Origin: Podocnemis expansa
Taxonomy: Eukaryota; Chordata; Testudines; Podocnemididae
Direction: 5' to 3'
DNA: 64,000 nt
Assembly: GCA_007922195.1 (NCBI GenBank)
Contig: ML682128.1
Coordinates: forward strand, 290,692-354,691
Shown: positions 23,111 to 34,869 of the stretch, piece by piece
Layout: each line of letters begins with the position of its first letter
How positions within the stretch are numbered: the first letter of the stretch is position 1
Translations under genes and position numbers: made by a program
Notes under the pieces: generated by a model
Databases searched by the model: none
The model's input: only the letters and a program-made list of their open reading frames with translations
What the model was told of the DNA's origin: nothing

Positions 23111-23689
23111 TGCATGTACTAGCTAGTAATAACACCTCTTGTGTGTTGTGCAGATCGCTTTTCAAAGTAAAGTCTGATAAGGGACATCTGCAAGAGCCAA
23201 GTCATCCAACAAACAGAAAAACAGCTAAAGCAAAGAAACCACAAATGGGTTGCAAAGTCAACCCCAAAATGTCCATAAAATTGCAGTGAAAATTAGTTTT
23301 GGCAGTGAAACCATCACTGACCCATTGATACTTTCACACCTAAAAGCTGGATACCAGGTATTTTTTCTCTGTGAGTTAAGAGAATGTATACATATGGGGC
23401 TACATGCAATGGATCAGTGTAGGAGCTAACATGGATATCTCATGACAATCCCATTATATTTAAATTGGATCTAGAGTGAAAATAATAATAATAGTATCAG
23501 TACTCAATTATAATATCAGTATTAAGAATGCCATAGTAGCCAAGACATGGAGGCTCCTAGAGAGGATAAGGAAAAGATCTTATTCAGCCTGAACTATTCT
23601 GAATCTTAGGTTATCTAATTTTTTTTCCACAGTGATTTAAAAATAAATTTAAATGTGAAAAAAAAGGAAACCTTTTTTTTTTTTAAATG

Positions 23690-24062
23690 TAACATGCTCT
23701 AAGTCTATGGAACTCATTGCTACAAGTTATTATTGTGGCCAAAAGCCTAGCAAGATTCAAACAGGAGTGGAGATAAATATGGAAAATATGAATAGCTGGA
23801 CTTACAACTGTGAGGAATTTTTTTAAATAAAACATTTTGGGAGAGATCTGTACATTCGTGATTCAGGGTATAACAATCTCTAAGTAAAGGAGTTTAAACA
23901 AGTAATTTTTCTTGAGACCAGATAATTCTATAACTGCACATCACAGTTACTGTTTATAAACATGTCTCTACTGCATTTGGTGCTGACTACCATTGGAGAC
24001 AGATACTGGGCTGGATGGACAAGGGGTGTGGTCCAGTACAGCAATTCCTATGGTCCTAACCC
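23690..24062 (+). repeat. CR1 3'-end fragment
   Basis: Words such as GGAACTCATTGCTACAAG, GCCTAGCAAGATTCAAAC and ATACTGGGCTGGATGGAC match the 3' region of an old CR1 family. The same region is seen on the minus strand at 5.8 kb. It is heavily diverged. Confidence 0.65.
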
Positions 24063-24175
24063 TAGTCTAAACTCTAACCACAGCTATAACTTAACCTTAT
24101 CCTAAACCAAGGTCTGATACCAATGCTATTCTTATACCCGACTCTGACCCTATCTTTAACTCTAACCCTAAGCCA
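24050..24175. repeat. Degenerate CTAACCC-like repeat
   Basis: Repeated CTAACCCTA / CTCTAACC / CCTAAACC words occur irregularly over about 120 bp. They recall degenerate telomere-type repeats, but no run of perfect TTAGGG units is present. Confidence 0.4.
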
Positions 24176-24273
24176 AATGAAGAATCAGTTTGTTTAGCTC
24201 CTTTGCAGCTGGCCAAACACTAAAAGTCAAACCCAAAGTGTGAGGGAAGGCAAAAACTGCCTATTTTCTAGAC

Positions 24274-24405
24274 CAGTGGTTTTCAGCCTGTGGTCCATGG
24301 GCTCTGGGGATCTACACGCCATGTCTAAGATTTCCAAAGGGGTCTGTACTTCCAATGAAAATTTTTTAGGAGTCTGTGAATGAATAAAAGGTCAAAAAGC
24401 CACTG
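24274..24405. mobile_element. Short hAT element
   Basis: Ends CAGTGGTTTTCAGCC and (inverted) CAGTGGCTTTTTGACC are flanked by near-identical 8-mers TTCTAGAC (24266-24273) and CTCTAGAC (24406-24413). This is typical of Charlie-like hAT MITEs. Length 132 bp. Confidence 0.8.
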
Positions 24406-24413
24406 CTCTAGAC

Positions 24414-26550
24414 TAACATCATTGTTGAATTTAGCTCAAAGTTTTTTTAGCCCCATCCATTCAAACAGACAAGCACAAAGAAGAAGGAAAGTAATACATT
24501 ATTTTATTATATTCAAATACACAGTTGTACAAATTGGTAACAGTATAAGCTCATTTTTAGAAAGTGAACATTAAAATATGGAGCAGAGAATAATTTATTA
24601 TTTTGATTTTAGACTGTGCCAAGCAAATAAGCCTAGGGTCATCACAGACATAAAAAGTAAAAAAAATCATTGACAGTTAGATCGAGTTTGGCTGGAAACC
24701 AAACACATTTAATTCTTAAAGAAACAAACTCAGTTTTCAAGGTAATTAGTTTTGTCCTCTAGGCCCCTGTCACATAAATTAAATAGTGGAAAAATGTGTA
24801 TCATTTGTCCCTGAAGACAGTTTTGAAATATCTGTTCTAACATAAAGCTGTCTCTGGGCTGGATTCACCCACTATTTGTCATGCTTCCGCTCCAGTAGAC
24901 TCTGGTGGAAGGCAGGAGTAGTGGAAAGTCTTCCAAGGGTTCTAATGCAGCTAGGAACTTTTGGGATGGGGTCTGGGCCTGTGGTCATCTGTGCAACCCC
25001 TTAAGTGGTTTTCTCTGGCTGGGGACGGATGCAGTCAGGACACGTGTTAATACAATGCATCATCAATGCAGCCTTCACTGATTAGGTTCCTATGAAGCTG
25101 TGAGAGATTCAAGAACTCTCCCCTTGCAGAACCCCTACCAGAAAGACAATGATAAAAATAAACCCCACATCTAACAATTGCAGTGCTCCTCCCTAATGAA
25201 GGGAGCCACAATCTGAACTTCCACTAGTGGGAATGATTCTAGCTCTTTAAAAGGGAAGGGTTAAAGTAAGGGTATGACATAAGGCCAAACAATGTCTTAA
25301 TTAAGTTTGCACATCAATCATCTGTGTGGTGTTTGTAATTTTTTTCTTCTCTGTGTATTAGATATAAAAATAAGTTAAAATAATATTATTTGAGTGGCAA
25401 AATTAAGCACTCAAAAACTACGATACTCTCAAACTATGCTATGCAAAATATATTTATATGTGTTGTGATACAGTCTTTAAATCACACATCACATCCTGTT
25501 CTTTTTCTGCAGGATTTCTGCTTCTTTCAACAGACACAATGCACCTGCAGACAATTATTGGTGGAGAAATTAAGGCCAGTTTTTACAAATATGTCCCATA
25601 AAATCCAGGTATGGCAGGTGTGACTGAAACACAAGATATCTGACCCTGATTTTCTTTTCAGAAGCAATCACCCAATTTTATTTACTTTACCTTATTGCCA
25701 TTCATCTCTGAACAAAAACAAGATATTACAAATTGTTATTGTTCCTTGAAAATCAATAGGGGGCCCCAATATTCCAGATTAATCTTTAGTGAGACTTCAT
25801 CAATCTTTAGTGATATTTAGGGTCTCAGGTTGAAATCCTCAAAGATATTTAGGTGCTTAATTCCTGTTGAAATCAATGCAAATATCTGACCTTATAGTCT
25901 TAAGTCACTTTTAAGAATGCAATTTAGGCCCCTAAATCACTTAGACACTTCTCAACATTTGATCCAAGTTCTTCTTTATTATTACCTAATGCCATTTTTT
26001 AAAAAAAGTAACTGAAAAGACATAGGTTAGGTAATAAGGTTTACCATGCGTTTGTTTTAAGGATAAACACACTGCTGTAAACAGCATACAACCAGAGCAG
26101 GTGACCCCAATAAAAATTCCTTTCCGATAAGGTAAGTAGAAATTTCCTGGAAAAAATAAACAAAGAATCTGCAGGAAAGCCTTCTGCTAAGAGACTACAA
26201 AGACGTGAAGAAAAATCATTAGCTAATCTTTTGTTCGAATGCTCTGTCTTAAAAGAGATTACTGCAAGACGTTAATTATCATATTAACTTTCTACATCTG
26301 TTCAGAGCCCAGGTACCAGAGAGTTTTAATGACTCATACAAAGGAAATATTTCAGCATTACTTCTGGCTAGTAATAATGTAAGTAACAGGTTGTGTTATT
26401 TCTACTAAATAGCAGTCAATACAAGATTTTACCATTTTAGTTCATGTGCCTTCATTCCCCTGATATTTAGACATAGTCACTCTTTTGATGAAATGGCCAG
26501 TTTTGCAATGAAAACAAGAAGTTGAATGTTTTTAACAAAAAAGTCATTAT
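24414..26550. other. Long AT-rich intergenic stretch
   Basis: No gene or element border could be supported over about 2.1 kb. Part could contain conserved non-coding sequence, which cannot be judged without alignment. Confidence 0.35.
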
Positions 26551-26559
26551 GCTAGAAAA

Positions 26560-26937
26560 ACTGGGCTGGCTGGGGGTGAAGCAGCCCGAAATCTTCAGCG
26601 TGGGCTGCTCCAGGGGGCCCTACTCCTGGCAAGCCACAGCACTGCACCAGCCACTCTCTCCCCTCCCGCTGCGGAAGCACAGCCAGCTGTGGGTATGCAG
26701 GGAGCACTGGGGCACCCCCAGTGCAGAGAGGCTGGGCGGGCAGGCGGGCGGTGCAGCCTCTGGCCTGGGAGGTCCACTGGCCCGTGCCCCTCCCTGGGGA
26801 GTTGGGACTGTGGGGGTGGCCAGTTAGGGTGGCAATGGTGGCCTGGGGCCCTGGTGAAGGTGGCATTGGGGGCCTATAGGGGGCCCCATAGAGGGCCCTC
26901 ACCTAGGGCCCCCAATTGCCTAAGGCTGCCTCTGGAG
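26560..26937. repeat. GC-rich repeat block, possible hAT
   Basis: An abrupt GC-rich island ends in CCTAAGGCTGCCTCTG, whose inverse CAGAGGCAGCCTTAGG has a hAT-like CAG(A/G)GGC start. No matching left end or duplication was found, so it may be 5' truncated. The open frames of 80-116 codons in it are composition effects. Confidence 0.45.
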
Positions 26938-27847
26938 TAGATGATACAGCTTCTGTAGGGCCAGACAGAAATGTTGAAGTCTCTCATTAACTTTCAGTCT
27001 GAGCAAGACCTCCCCTCCAGCTGCTACAGACCTCTGGTCCAGGCCCTCCCCAAAACCCCTCATCACATTCCTTGAATGTTCCCGGTTCATCACAGTGCCC
27101 CATGTACTCCATGCCAAGAGACTGGTTTCCCAATGAAATCTGAATAACTGTCATCATCCTAACTGTGAGACTGTTATTTGTCATGTCCCCTGCTTGACTA
27201 AAAGTTTGTATTTGATCCTGTTACTAAACTTGAATCTTCAAAATTAAAGAGTCTTTATTTGTGAAATACGTACTTACATCTCTCAGTGCTATCTTGAGTG
27301 CCTAGAAGTAGAAATATTTGCTCCTTGCAAGTAATGCTCTGGAAGCAAGCACTGTAGGGATAATTCAAGGCAGCAAGTAAACATTGGCCCAATGCACCAC
27401 ATAAAGTTACATTACTGGGAATCATTGTTAAAAAGTTCCTTCAAAGCCTCCTGAATTTGAATAGATTCCCACTGCACTCTTTAATTGTCCTTCTTTCTGG
27501 CAACTCAAAATCAACAGCCAGCTAATCAGTTTCAGTGGTACACCTCAGGAGAAAACTTTCCCTCTCTGATTCACAAATATTATGGAGAGTGCAGCAGGCC
27601 CTCATGACCATGGGAGTATTTTTCTCACTGAGATTTAACCAGCAAAAAGACAGTGACAGTCCCCTTTTAATCACCTAAAGGCACATTCAAAGATCATTTA
27701 TCACGTGCTGAGTCTGTTGTTGAAGTGCTCTAATAGTGTCCAGGTTCCTGTTGTAACACTTCATGAGCCACAGGAGCAAGGGGGAGGTGGATGCTCCCAG
27801 GATCATTATGGGCATGTTTACATCCCCCAGTGGAATCTTCTGGTCTG

Positions 27848-27849
27848 GA

Positions 27850-27893
<44 letters not shown>

Positions 27894-27906
27894 ANNNNNN
27901 NNNNGA

Positions 27907-27950
<44 letters not shown>

Positions 27951-27953
27951 AAA
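27848..27953. repeat. (GAAA)n microsatellite with assembly gap
   Basis: Perfect GAAA repeats occur on both sides of ten N bases (27895-27904). The true repeat length is unknown; the 10-N run looks like a scaffold placeholder. Confidence 0.98.
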
Positions 27954-28197
27954 AGGAAAAGTCCAGATCTGCACTATGCAGGCCACCATTCTGAAAGATG
28001 TGTGCATCACACATCTGACCACCTTGCGCTGATGTCAGTGAAAGAGCCCGAATGATTCACCAGCACCAGCAAAAACATAGGAAGTAGTCTTTTCAGTTGA
28101 TGTACTCTCTCTGCTGCAAGGTGGTCATGGACCAAAACTGGAAAATATATTCCATCTATTTTCCCACCACTGTGCGAAAATCCCATTGCTTCAGAGC

Positions 28198-28652
28198 CAG
28201 GGGCATCGCTAGCACTGGGCACAGGGGGCTCGTGCCCTGAGTCTCAGTGCCAATGCCCGGGTCTCCTGGAGACCCGGCTGCCACCGGCTCAATGCAGCCT
28301 CTCTCTGGGGCCCAGAGATCTGGGGCTTGGCTGCCACCAGCCTTCCCAGGGCCTTCCCTTGGGGGGGGGGGGCACAGGGCCAATTGGCCTATGTGGGCCT
28401 CCCCCCTGGCCAGTCTGTCCTGGGGGCAGAGTGGGCAGGCCGGGTGGGCTGGCGTTTGGCTGGGGCCCTCCAGAGCTCCCACTACACGCCTGATCCACCC
28501 CACCCCGCCCCCTGGGTCGGAACGCCATTGCGAGCCCAGCAAAAAGTGAAGCCTAGGGTGACAGCCCCCCCCCCGGGATGGCCCTGGCCTCGCCACCTCT
28601 GGCCCCACCCCTGGCCGGGCCCCAGACCTATTTTGGGGCAGCAATGCCCATG
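28198..28652 (+). mobile_element. GC-rich non-autonomous hAT family, copy 2
   Basis: The left end CAGGGGCATCGCTAGCACTG and the inverted right end CATGGGCATTGCTGCCCC are flanked by a perfect 8-bp duplication TTCAGAGC (28190-28197 and 28653-28660). The 455-bp interior is very GC-rich with a G9-10 run. Long open frames (up to 162 codons) exist on both strands, but no protein family is recognisable. It is the clearest copy for defining this family. Confidence 0.92.
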
Positions 28653-28862
28653 TTCAGAGCAATCAATTATTTCCTGCACATTACCAAAGGTCACAGTCTT
28701 TCATAGGAGGAGGCAATTAATGGCTTTGCATTCTTGCATCATGGAATTTCAAGCTGCAAATTGATTCATGACAGACTAGTAGCACACTGAAGTTGCCAGT
28801 TTGCACATTTGGATTGCTAGTCACTTTTCCACTGTCGGCAGCTCTCATTCTAGTATCTTTGT

Positions 28863-29221
28863 CAGGGCCATATTAATAAGGGGGCTTTAAGAGCTGCAAC
28901 CCTGGGCCCTGGGCTGATAGTAAAAATATACTGGGAATCCATCAGCCCAAGCACCTGTCACATGTGGGCCAGGCGGGACTGCTAGACCCCAGCACCCACT
29001 CCCCCAGCCAGACTGAGTGCCCCAGCCCCCTCAGCACTGACCAGGCACCCTCAAGCACCAAGTGCCAGCCTACCCCAGCCATTCAGCTGGCTGGTCTGCA
29101 GGCACCAGGTCCCTTCCACCCTAGCACCAGCCCACCCCAGCCCCAAGGCTGGGCAGCACCATGGTTGGGGGACCACATGAGTGGAGAGCCCCAGACCTTC
29201 AGGAGCCTTGATCTGGCCCTG
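28863..29221. mobile_element. Probable hAT element
   Basis: The ends CAGGGCCATATTAATAAGG and (inverted) CAGGGCCAGATCAAGG are plausible hAT termini around a GC-rich interior of 359 bp. Flanking 8-mers do not match, so borders or age are uncertain. Confidence 0.55.
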
Positions 29222-29229
29222 GGCTTGAG

Positions 29230-30639
29230 CTGCAATGTTGGAGTGAGCTGCAAACACACTTCCAGAAAGGTTTTGCAGCCACTGCTTGTCATCTCATACA
29301 TGCATCTTGATGCAATCCCAACACTCAGTTCTTGTTTCCAATGCCCAGTGCAAAAGATTCACTGTGGCAAACTGTTACACAAATGCCAGCAACAATCTTG
29401 CAATATTTGTATCCATGGCGGACAGCGGGGCAGGGATCAATGATTCACTTTCTGTCTCATGGCTTCTGAAATATTGCAGGACCAGCTACATTGTGCTCAT
29501 AGCACTCAGCACCACAAAGGCCAGCTGTTCAGGATCCACGCTGTGAGGCAGGAATGATGGATGCACAGGGACTGTTCAAAAGTGGTGTGAAATGAAGTTG
29601 GAAACCAATGAAATGATGGGATGGAAAGAATTGCATCATAGGATGGCAAGCACATCCCTGTGATGTACCATGGTCTATTCCCATAGCTCCCAGTGGCAGA
29701 AGATGACAGAAGGTGGCAAGTTGCACAGCAGGCTAGCTACCTATGGTGCAATGCCCTCTCTGCACCAAGAGCAATGACTGTGGACGTGCTCATCCAACAA
29801 AAGGAGTGATGTGTGGACATGCTCAACTAATGTTATTAAAGCTACTCACAATTGTCAACATAATTTCAATTTAACTCTGTAGTGTGTAGGCGTAGGCTAA
29901 AAACCAATTAATTTTACAACAGCATGTAGTACTGGGAGCTCTCAATTCCAAGTACTCATAGGAGTGGCATTACCTTTAATAAGTCTCCGGTATGGGAATC
30001 ATGGGCAGCTCAGATACTAAAAACCAGAGATGAATCAAAATAAAATCAAATTGGTTCTGCATTAAAAAATAGTTTTAAATTTTTAAATCATTTTAAACAG
30101 TCACTGTTTTAAAACAAAATCTAACTTTATCTGGGGGGGGATAAGAAAACAAAAACATCTCACATCAGCCTCTCATGAATGGACAACTGGACTGATAGGC
30201 TTCAGCATGGATGTTTTGGCCCTGATTGTCTCCTTTTTGCTCTTTCACATTAGCACATGCACATATGCACATCACAGCTGGCACCACTGTTGGGAGCTTC
30301 AGCATGGATCCTTGGATGTCAACAGCTTTGTCATTCACAGTGCTATCTCTCTAGGACAGGGTTAAAGAGAGTTTGGTGGTGATTATGGAGAGGCTATTAT
30401 TTCGGCATCTACTATTGTGCCTGTTGTATGGTAAAGAGGCCATCATGCAAAATTCCTTTCTAAAATGCATGTGTGTCTTCAATGGGAATTTCATATATGA
30501 ATTTGGCTCCCTTATGTTTAATCTCATCAATCCAGCATTTTAATAAGCATTCATTCAGTGCATTTCAAAGTCTAAAAATAAAAAAAAACTAAGAGTGCTG
30601 GGCTCCCCACACCATAATCTCTACAAAGTGATACTTTCT
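29230..30639. other. Intergenic stretch with weak repeat traces
   Basis: GTGTGGACATGCTCAAC at about 29810 and GTGTAGGCGTAGGC at about 29885 may be MITE remnants. Nothing else is recognised. Confidence 0.35.
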
Positions 30640-31140
30640 AAATGAGAGGCAGTGTGATAGAAGAATGAAACTGGGAATCAACAGCTCCAGAGTGCTAACC
30701 CCAGGTGACTACTGATTTGCTGAATAACCTTGGAAAAATCACAATGGAAATATAAATATGTAACCTAGGCTATATCTGGCTACAAATTAAAGGTGTGATT
30801 CCTCTGTTCCAGCTAATCCAACTACAAACAGCAGCGTAGCCATAGTAACATGAGTAGCTGGGTGCTGAGTACAACCCACTGATTTCAGGTAGGTTTTTCA
30901 GCTGTGGCTCCGCTGCCAGTACCCATGTTACTGCAGCTACACATCTATTTATATTTGCCCTAGCTTGAGGAGACCTAGTATGAATACATGCAAATGAGCA
31001 GGAGAATCACTCCCCTAGTTTGTAGTGTCAACACAGCCCAAGAAGGCATTTAGCTCACTGTGTTTATCTGTAAAATGGGACAGTGCCATACCTGGTGAGG
31101 ATTAACCTTTTAGAACATCTGCATTGTTTTGAAGTTGTAA
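30640..31140 (+). repeat. MIR-like SINE split by a MITE
   Basis: A 5' part (about 30640-30767: GAGGCAGTGTGATAGAAG, then GCTGAATAACCTTGG) and a 3' part (31040-31140: GTGTTTATCTGTAAAATGGG) together read as one MIR-like SINE. The element at 30768-31039 separates them. Confidence 0.65.
30768..31039. mobile_element. MITE inserted in a MIR-like SINE
   Basis: The ends GGCTATATCTGGCTACAAA and (inverted) GGGCTGTGTTGACACTACAA resemble the Harbinger-type termini. Both flanks are MIR sequence. No exact 3-bp duplication survives. Confidence 0.6.
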
Positions 31141-31839
31141 AATGTTAATATTATAGTGTATGAATTAATATATAAAACAAACAATTTCATACTTTGCTAG
31201 TGATTTCCTAGTACCCAGCCTTTCGATCGTGTTTTAAATTCTCACACAGTTTTCTAGGGACCCTCTTTTTACTTGTGTTTCAAAATCAGGGCCATTCTTA
31301 GGGCAGCACAGGGTTCGGCACATAGCTGGGACCCTGGCAGCAGCCACCTGCCTCCCTGCTGATCCTGGCATGAAGCACACATCCCCCATAACAAAATGCA
31401 GGACCTGGGGCAGTCACCCCAATTTGCCACACCCTAAGGACAGATTGTTTATAACGAAGATTCACAGACACACAAACATGCTCTCAAACTGGTAGTATAG
31501 AGCTCTCACATCTTGAGTTTTTCTGATAGTTTACAAGACTGAACCCATCCTCTGAGTTTCCTACCATGAGCTTCATTCCTGTGACAACTTTCATGTTCAC
31601 TGGGCCTACTACTTCCTCAGTCTGTTTTATTTATATTCTTTTAAACTGATAAACAGTGAATTTGGAAATACCTCCTTTTTAATGAAATGTGGCAGTGACA
31701 TTAGGCAGGAGCTAGATAAATCAGGAGAGAAATCAGTGTTTGTTCTTAGCAACTTTCAATGTAAGAAAAAATTTAAAGAAAATATAAAAGGATAAAGATA
31801 TCAAATCCCTTCTTTGAATAACTCTCTTTCAGAAATTTC

Positions 31840-32018
31840 AAAGGAACAGCCATGTTAGTCTAGTTTAGTAAAAGAAACAAGCAGTCCTGTAGCACTTAAA
31901 AGCTAACAAATATATTGCATGAGCTTTCATGGGAGAAAATCTACTGGGATTTTCTCCCCATGAAAGCTCATGCAATAAATATGTCTGTTAGTCTTTAAGT
32001 GGCACAAGATTCCTTTTT
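31840..32018. mobile_element. Penelope-like terminal repeat, inverted pair
   Basis: The left arm is AAAGGAACAGCCATGTTAG, then AGCACTTAAAAGCTAACAAA and GCATGAGCTTTCATGGG. At about 31950 the sequence turns and reads GGGATTTTCTCCCCATGAAAGC and ATAAATATGTCTGTTAGTC, the inverse of the left arm. It has the same design as at 19.27-19.98 kb, but the joining segment is deleted. Confidence 0.78.
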
Positions 32019-32675
32019 TCTTTTAAAAGGGATCAGTGATAAAGGTTTTGCTGATGGCTGATTTCTTATGTCTTATCCCCAGAAGAAAAATGAAGAAAGT
32101 TCTTCTGTGATCAACAAAGTAGAGAATGAGATACTAGTCCTGATTTTTAATTAGGTCATCTTAAATCTTTCATGTAAGATTATTGTAGGTTAGATTGTGC
32201 GCCCTTACTCCCGCTGCTGAGCACTCATTGTCACACCAGAAGAGTCATAAAATAAATTTCTAATCTGTGTATGCCCTTTCTTCTGCAGATTCTTTGAGTT
32301 CTGGGGCCACATACATGAAGACAGATTCTTCCAACATGATCTCCAAGGACTTTTTGTGTTTTGTCATGATGTGTATTTCTACTGACACCCCTGTTCTCCC
32401 TCAGATGATGTCAATTAATTTTACAGTCATTGGCATGTAGGATACCTCTGCCTTTGATACATCCAGTCACTTTATCAATTAACCTCTGCTTGTCAAGAAC
32501 AAGATCTTTCCCTGGCAAAAGAATTGTCATGGTCCCTTTTCATAGATATCTAGAAACATTACAGTTAGTTATTATTTGTGTTGCTTAAGCAGCTTGAGCC
32601 CTCAGCCAGGGTAAGCTAGACACTGTACATAGACATAATAAGACGATGTCTCTGCAGTAAATGACTCATGGTTGG

Positions 32676-33236
32676 CACGGCTAGATTAACCAGCCCTGGC
32701 GCCCACGGCTGCCCTCCACCATGGGGCCCCACCATGTGGGAACCCACTGCAGGGGTCAGGCCACCAGCCTCAATTGCTGGGGTGGTGGCCCTGGGGCCCG
32801 AGGGCACTCCTGTCCCAGCCAGTATGCTGAGGACGGACCAGCTGACCCATGGCACAGCAGCCCCCAATGCAGCTCCCCAGGGCCACAGGCCCTGGCGAGC
32901 TGGGTTGGGCTGGAGCAGAGGCCATGCCAGGTGGTCCTGCCCCTGGCTGAAGTGATCAGGTGCTGAACCACCCTACCCAACCCCTGGGGGCAGAACAGCT
33001 GGCACAGGGATGGGGCGGGAGTGCAGAGCCCAGCCTCTAGCTCCAAGGCCCTGTTTCACCCTCTCCCCACAACAGCAGCAGGGCAGGAGTGCTCTCAATG
33101 CTCCTGCCCTGCTGGCACTGAGTGAGCTGAGGAGCACCAGATTAGCATAGGCTTTTAGGGGCTGGAGCCTGGGAGCCCCCTTTCTGGCTGGGGTGCAGTG
33201 TTTCAGCCCTACAGCCCCTGTGATAATCCAGCCCTG
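32676..33236. mobile_element. Non-autonomous hAT element, GC-rich
   Basis: The ends CACGGCTAGATTAACC and (inverted) CAGGGCTGGATTATCAC are flanked by a perfect 8-bp duplication ATGGTTGG (32668-32675 and 33237-33244). The 561-bp GC-rich interior has open frames on both strands without recognisable domains. Confidence 0.9.
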
Positions 33237-33464
33237 ATGGTTGGCCTGGGTCATCTGCGGTGCTATAAAATCAGTGTGGATGTCTGAGTTCTGGCTGAAG
33301 CCTGGAATCTGAGACCCCCCAATAGGGGAGGATCCCAGACCCTCGCTTTCAGCCCACATCTGTATCTCTGTACTTCAATTTTACAGGCCTGCAGCCTGAG
33401 TCCTGCAAGCTCTAACTAACCAGATAACCTAGGCCACAGGTCTTTCACTGAAAGTGGGTGTACC

Positions 33465-33640
33465 CTAAGAGACAGTTCCTGCCCCTCAAGAGGCTTACAA
33501 GCTAGACAGACAAAAGGGAGTATTAATCTCCACTTTACAAACGGGCACTAGAGATAGAAAGGGCTTGAAGAAAAGAAAGCAATATGTGTATGGTGGAGAT
33601 GGGAATTGAACTCTGTTTCCTTAAGCCGCACAGCAGTACT
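33465..33640. repeat. Ancient SINE/LINE fragment
   Basis: The words GACAGTTCCTGCCCCTCAAG, GGCTTACAAGCTAGACAGAC and CTCCACTTTACAAACGGG match a widespread old amniote interspersed repeat (MIR/L2-like). Its exact family is uncertain. Confidence 0.5.
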
Positions 33641-34659
33641 TTACATCTTCTTCATCTTTTTCCACCATGGACCAAAAATGTCCATAGTACGCTTTGACAC
33701 CTGGTTTGCAGAAAGATACAAATGATTTTGAATTACTGGCCAGACTTGAGCCATCTGTTATTTAGAGCACTTATGAGACAAACATTTGGTAGAGCTTACA
33801 TGATTACTTCTGGGCTGAGAGAAACAAACCCCCAATACACGTGTACTGTTTTGTTCTGAGGCCCACTGCTGAGCAGCAGTTCAGAGGATGGAAGCACAAA
33901 AATACAGCATGATTCAAATAGGTCTTTAGCTACAGAATACAACAGGTTAAGACCGCAATGGGCTGTGCACTGTTAAATTTATTATCCAGTCCAAATCTGC
34001 CATTCATTTATGCTGTTACTGAGACACAGTAAAGGCCTCTCCAATGTTTTCAAAACACTTCCAGACTGAACAGATGGTGCTTAAGGAGTTCCAATTAAAG
34101 AAATAGACTAGCTGAAGCTGGCTGTGACTAATGCAATATTGCACCCTGTGATCTGGTATCATAAATAGAAAGTAAGAAAGATGCAGAGCTGTTGCCCCAT
34201 TGTCTGTAATTATGTTACTTCATGGACACCTGTTAAACTAGACATATGTCTGAGATCTGTAGCAAGGGTTCTCCATCATTTATCCACCACCCACCCCCTT
34301 TTTTTTTTTAATTTCAGCTCTGTCCACCTCAAATCCCACAGTCCTCTGCATAGTGTGTGATCAGAGTTGTAGCAAGAAATCAAGGGTCACTCTGTCTTTG
34401 TTTCGCTCATCCTCATCTGACCACTGGGCTGTCTTACTCTATCCCTTCTGCTCAGGGACTTTGAAAACTAAGCAACCTGTATTTACCTGAAAAGAGTAAA
34501 AGATACTTCTGACCAGATTTGCTTTTACAGCTCTGGTCCCATTGCTGTCTGGATATCAGACCAACTAATCCTGAGGGAAAGCATCAATGTTTACATCCAG
34601 GATGCTTTTATGACTCTTTGATGGAATAAAGTGAACATACATTTAACTGAGTGACAGGG

Positions 34660-34862
34660 AAGAGTAGGTGTTATCATTTATTGATCCAAATTCTGCTGGT
34701 GAAAGAGGCAAATTTTCAGGTTCTGCAGAACTCTTATTCAGGTCAACTGAAAGCTGAAAAGCTGGTCTCCATCACTAACAGAAGATGGTCCAATAAAGGA
34801 TATTACCTCATCCACCTGGTTCTATCATATACCTCACATGGGACCAACACGGTTACAAAACC
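34660..34862. mobile_element. Second terminal-repeat family, inverted pair
   Basis: The left arm (TTGATCCAAATTCTGCTGGTG through TTATTCAGG) is the inverse of the right arm (AGCTGGTCTCCATCACTAAC, then AGATGGTCCAATAAAGGATA and GGGACCAACACGG). The repeat at 49.05-49.23 kb carries the same unit in single orientation. The layout parallels the Penelope-like inverted pairs, so I infer a related Penelope-like terminal repeat. Confidence 0.55.
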
Positions 34863-34869
34863 ACTGTAA

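Noticed and set aside
27687..28055. Lys/Glu- or Ser/Phe-repeat proteins
   Set aside because: They are translations of the GAAA microsatellite and the N gap.
28156..28764. Open frames of 79-162 codons in a GC-rich block
   Set aside because: They overlap the hAT copy at 28198-28652 with its 8-bp duplication and have no recognisable protein family.
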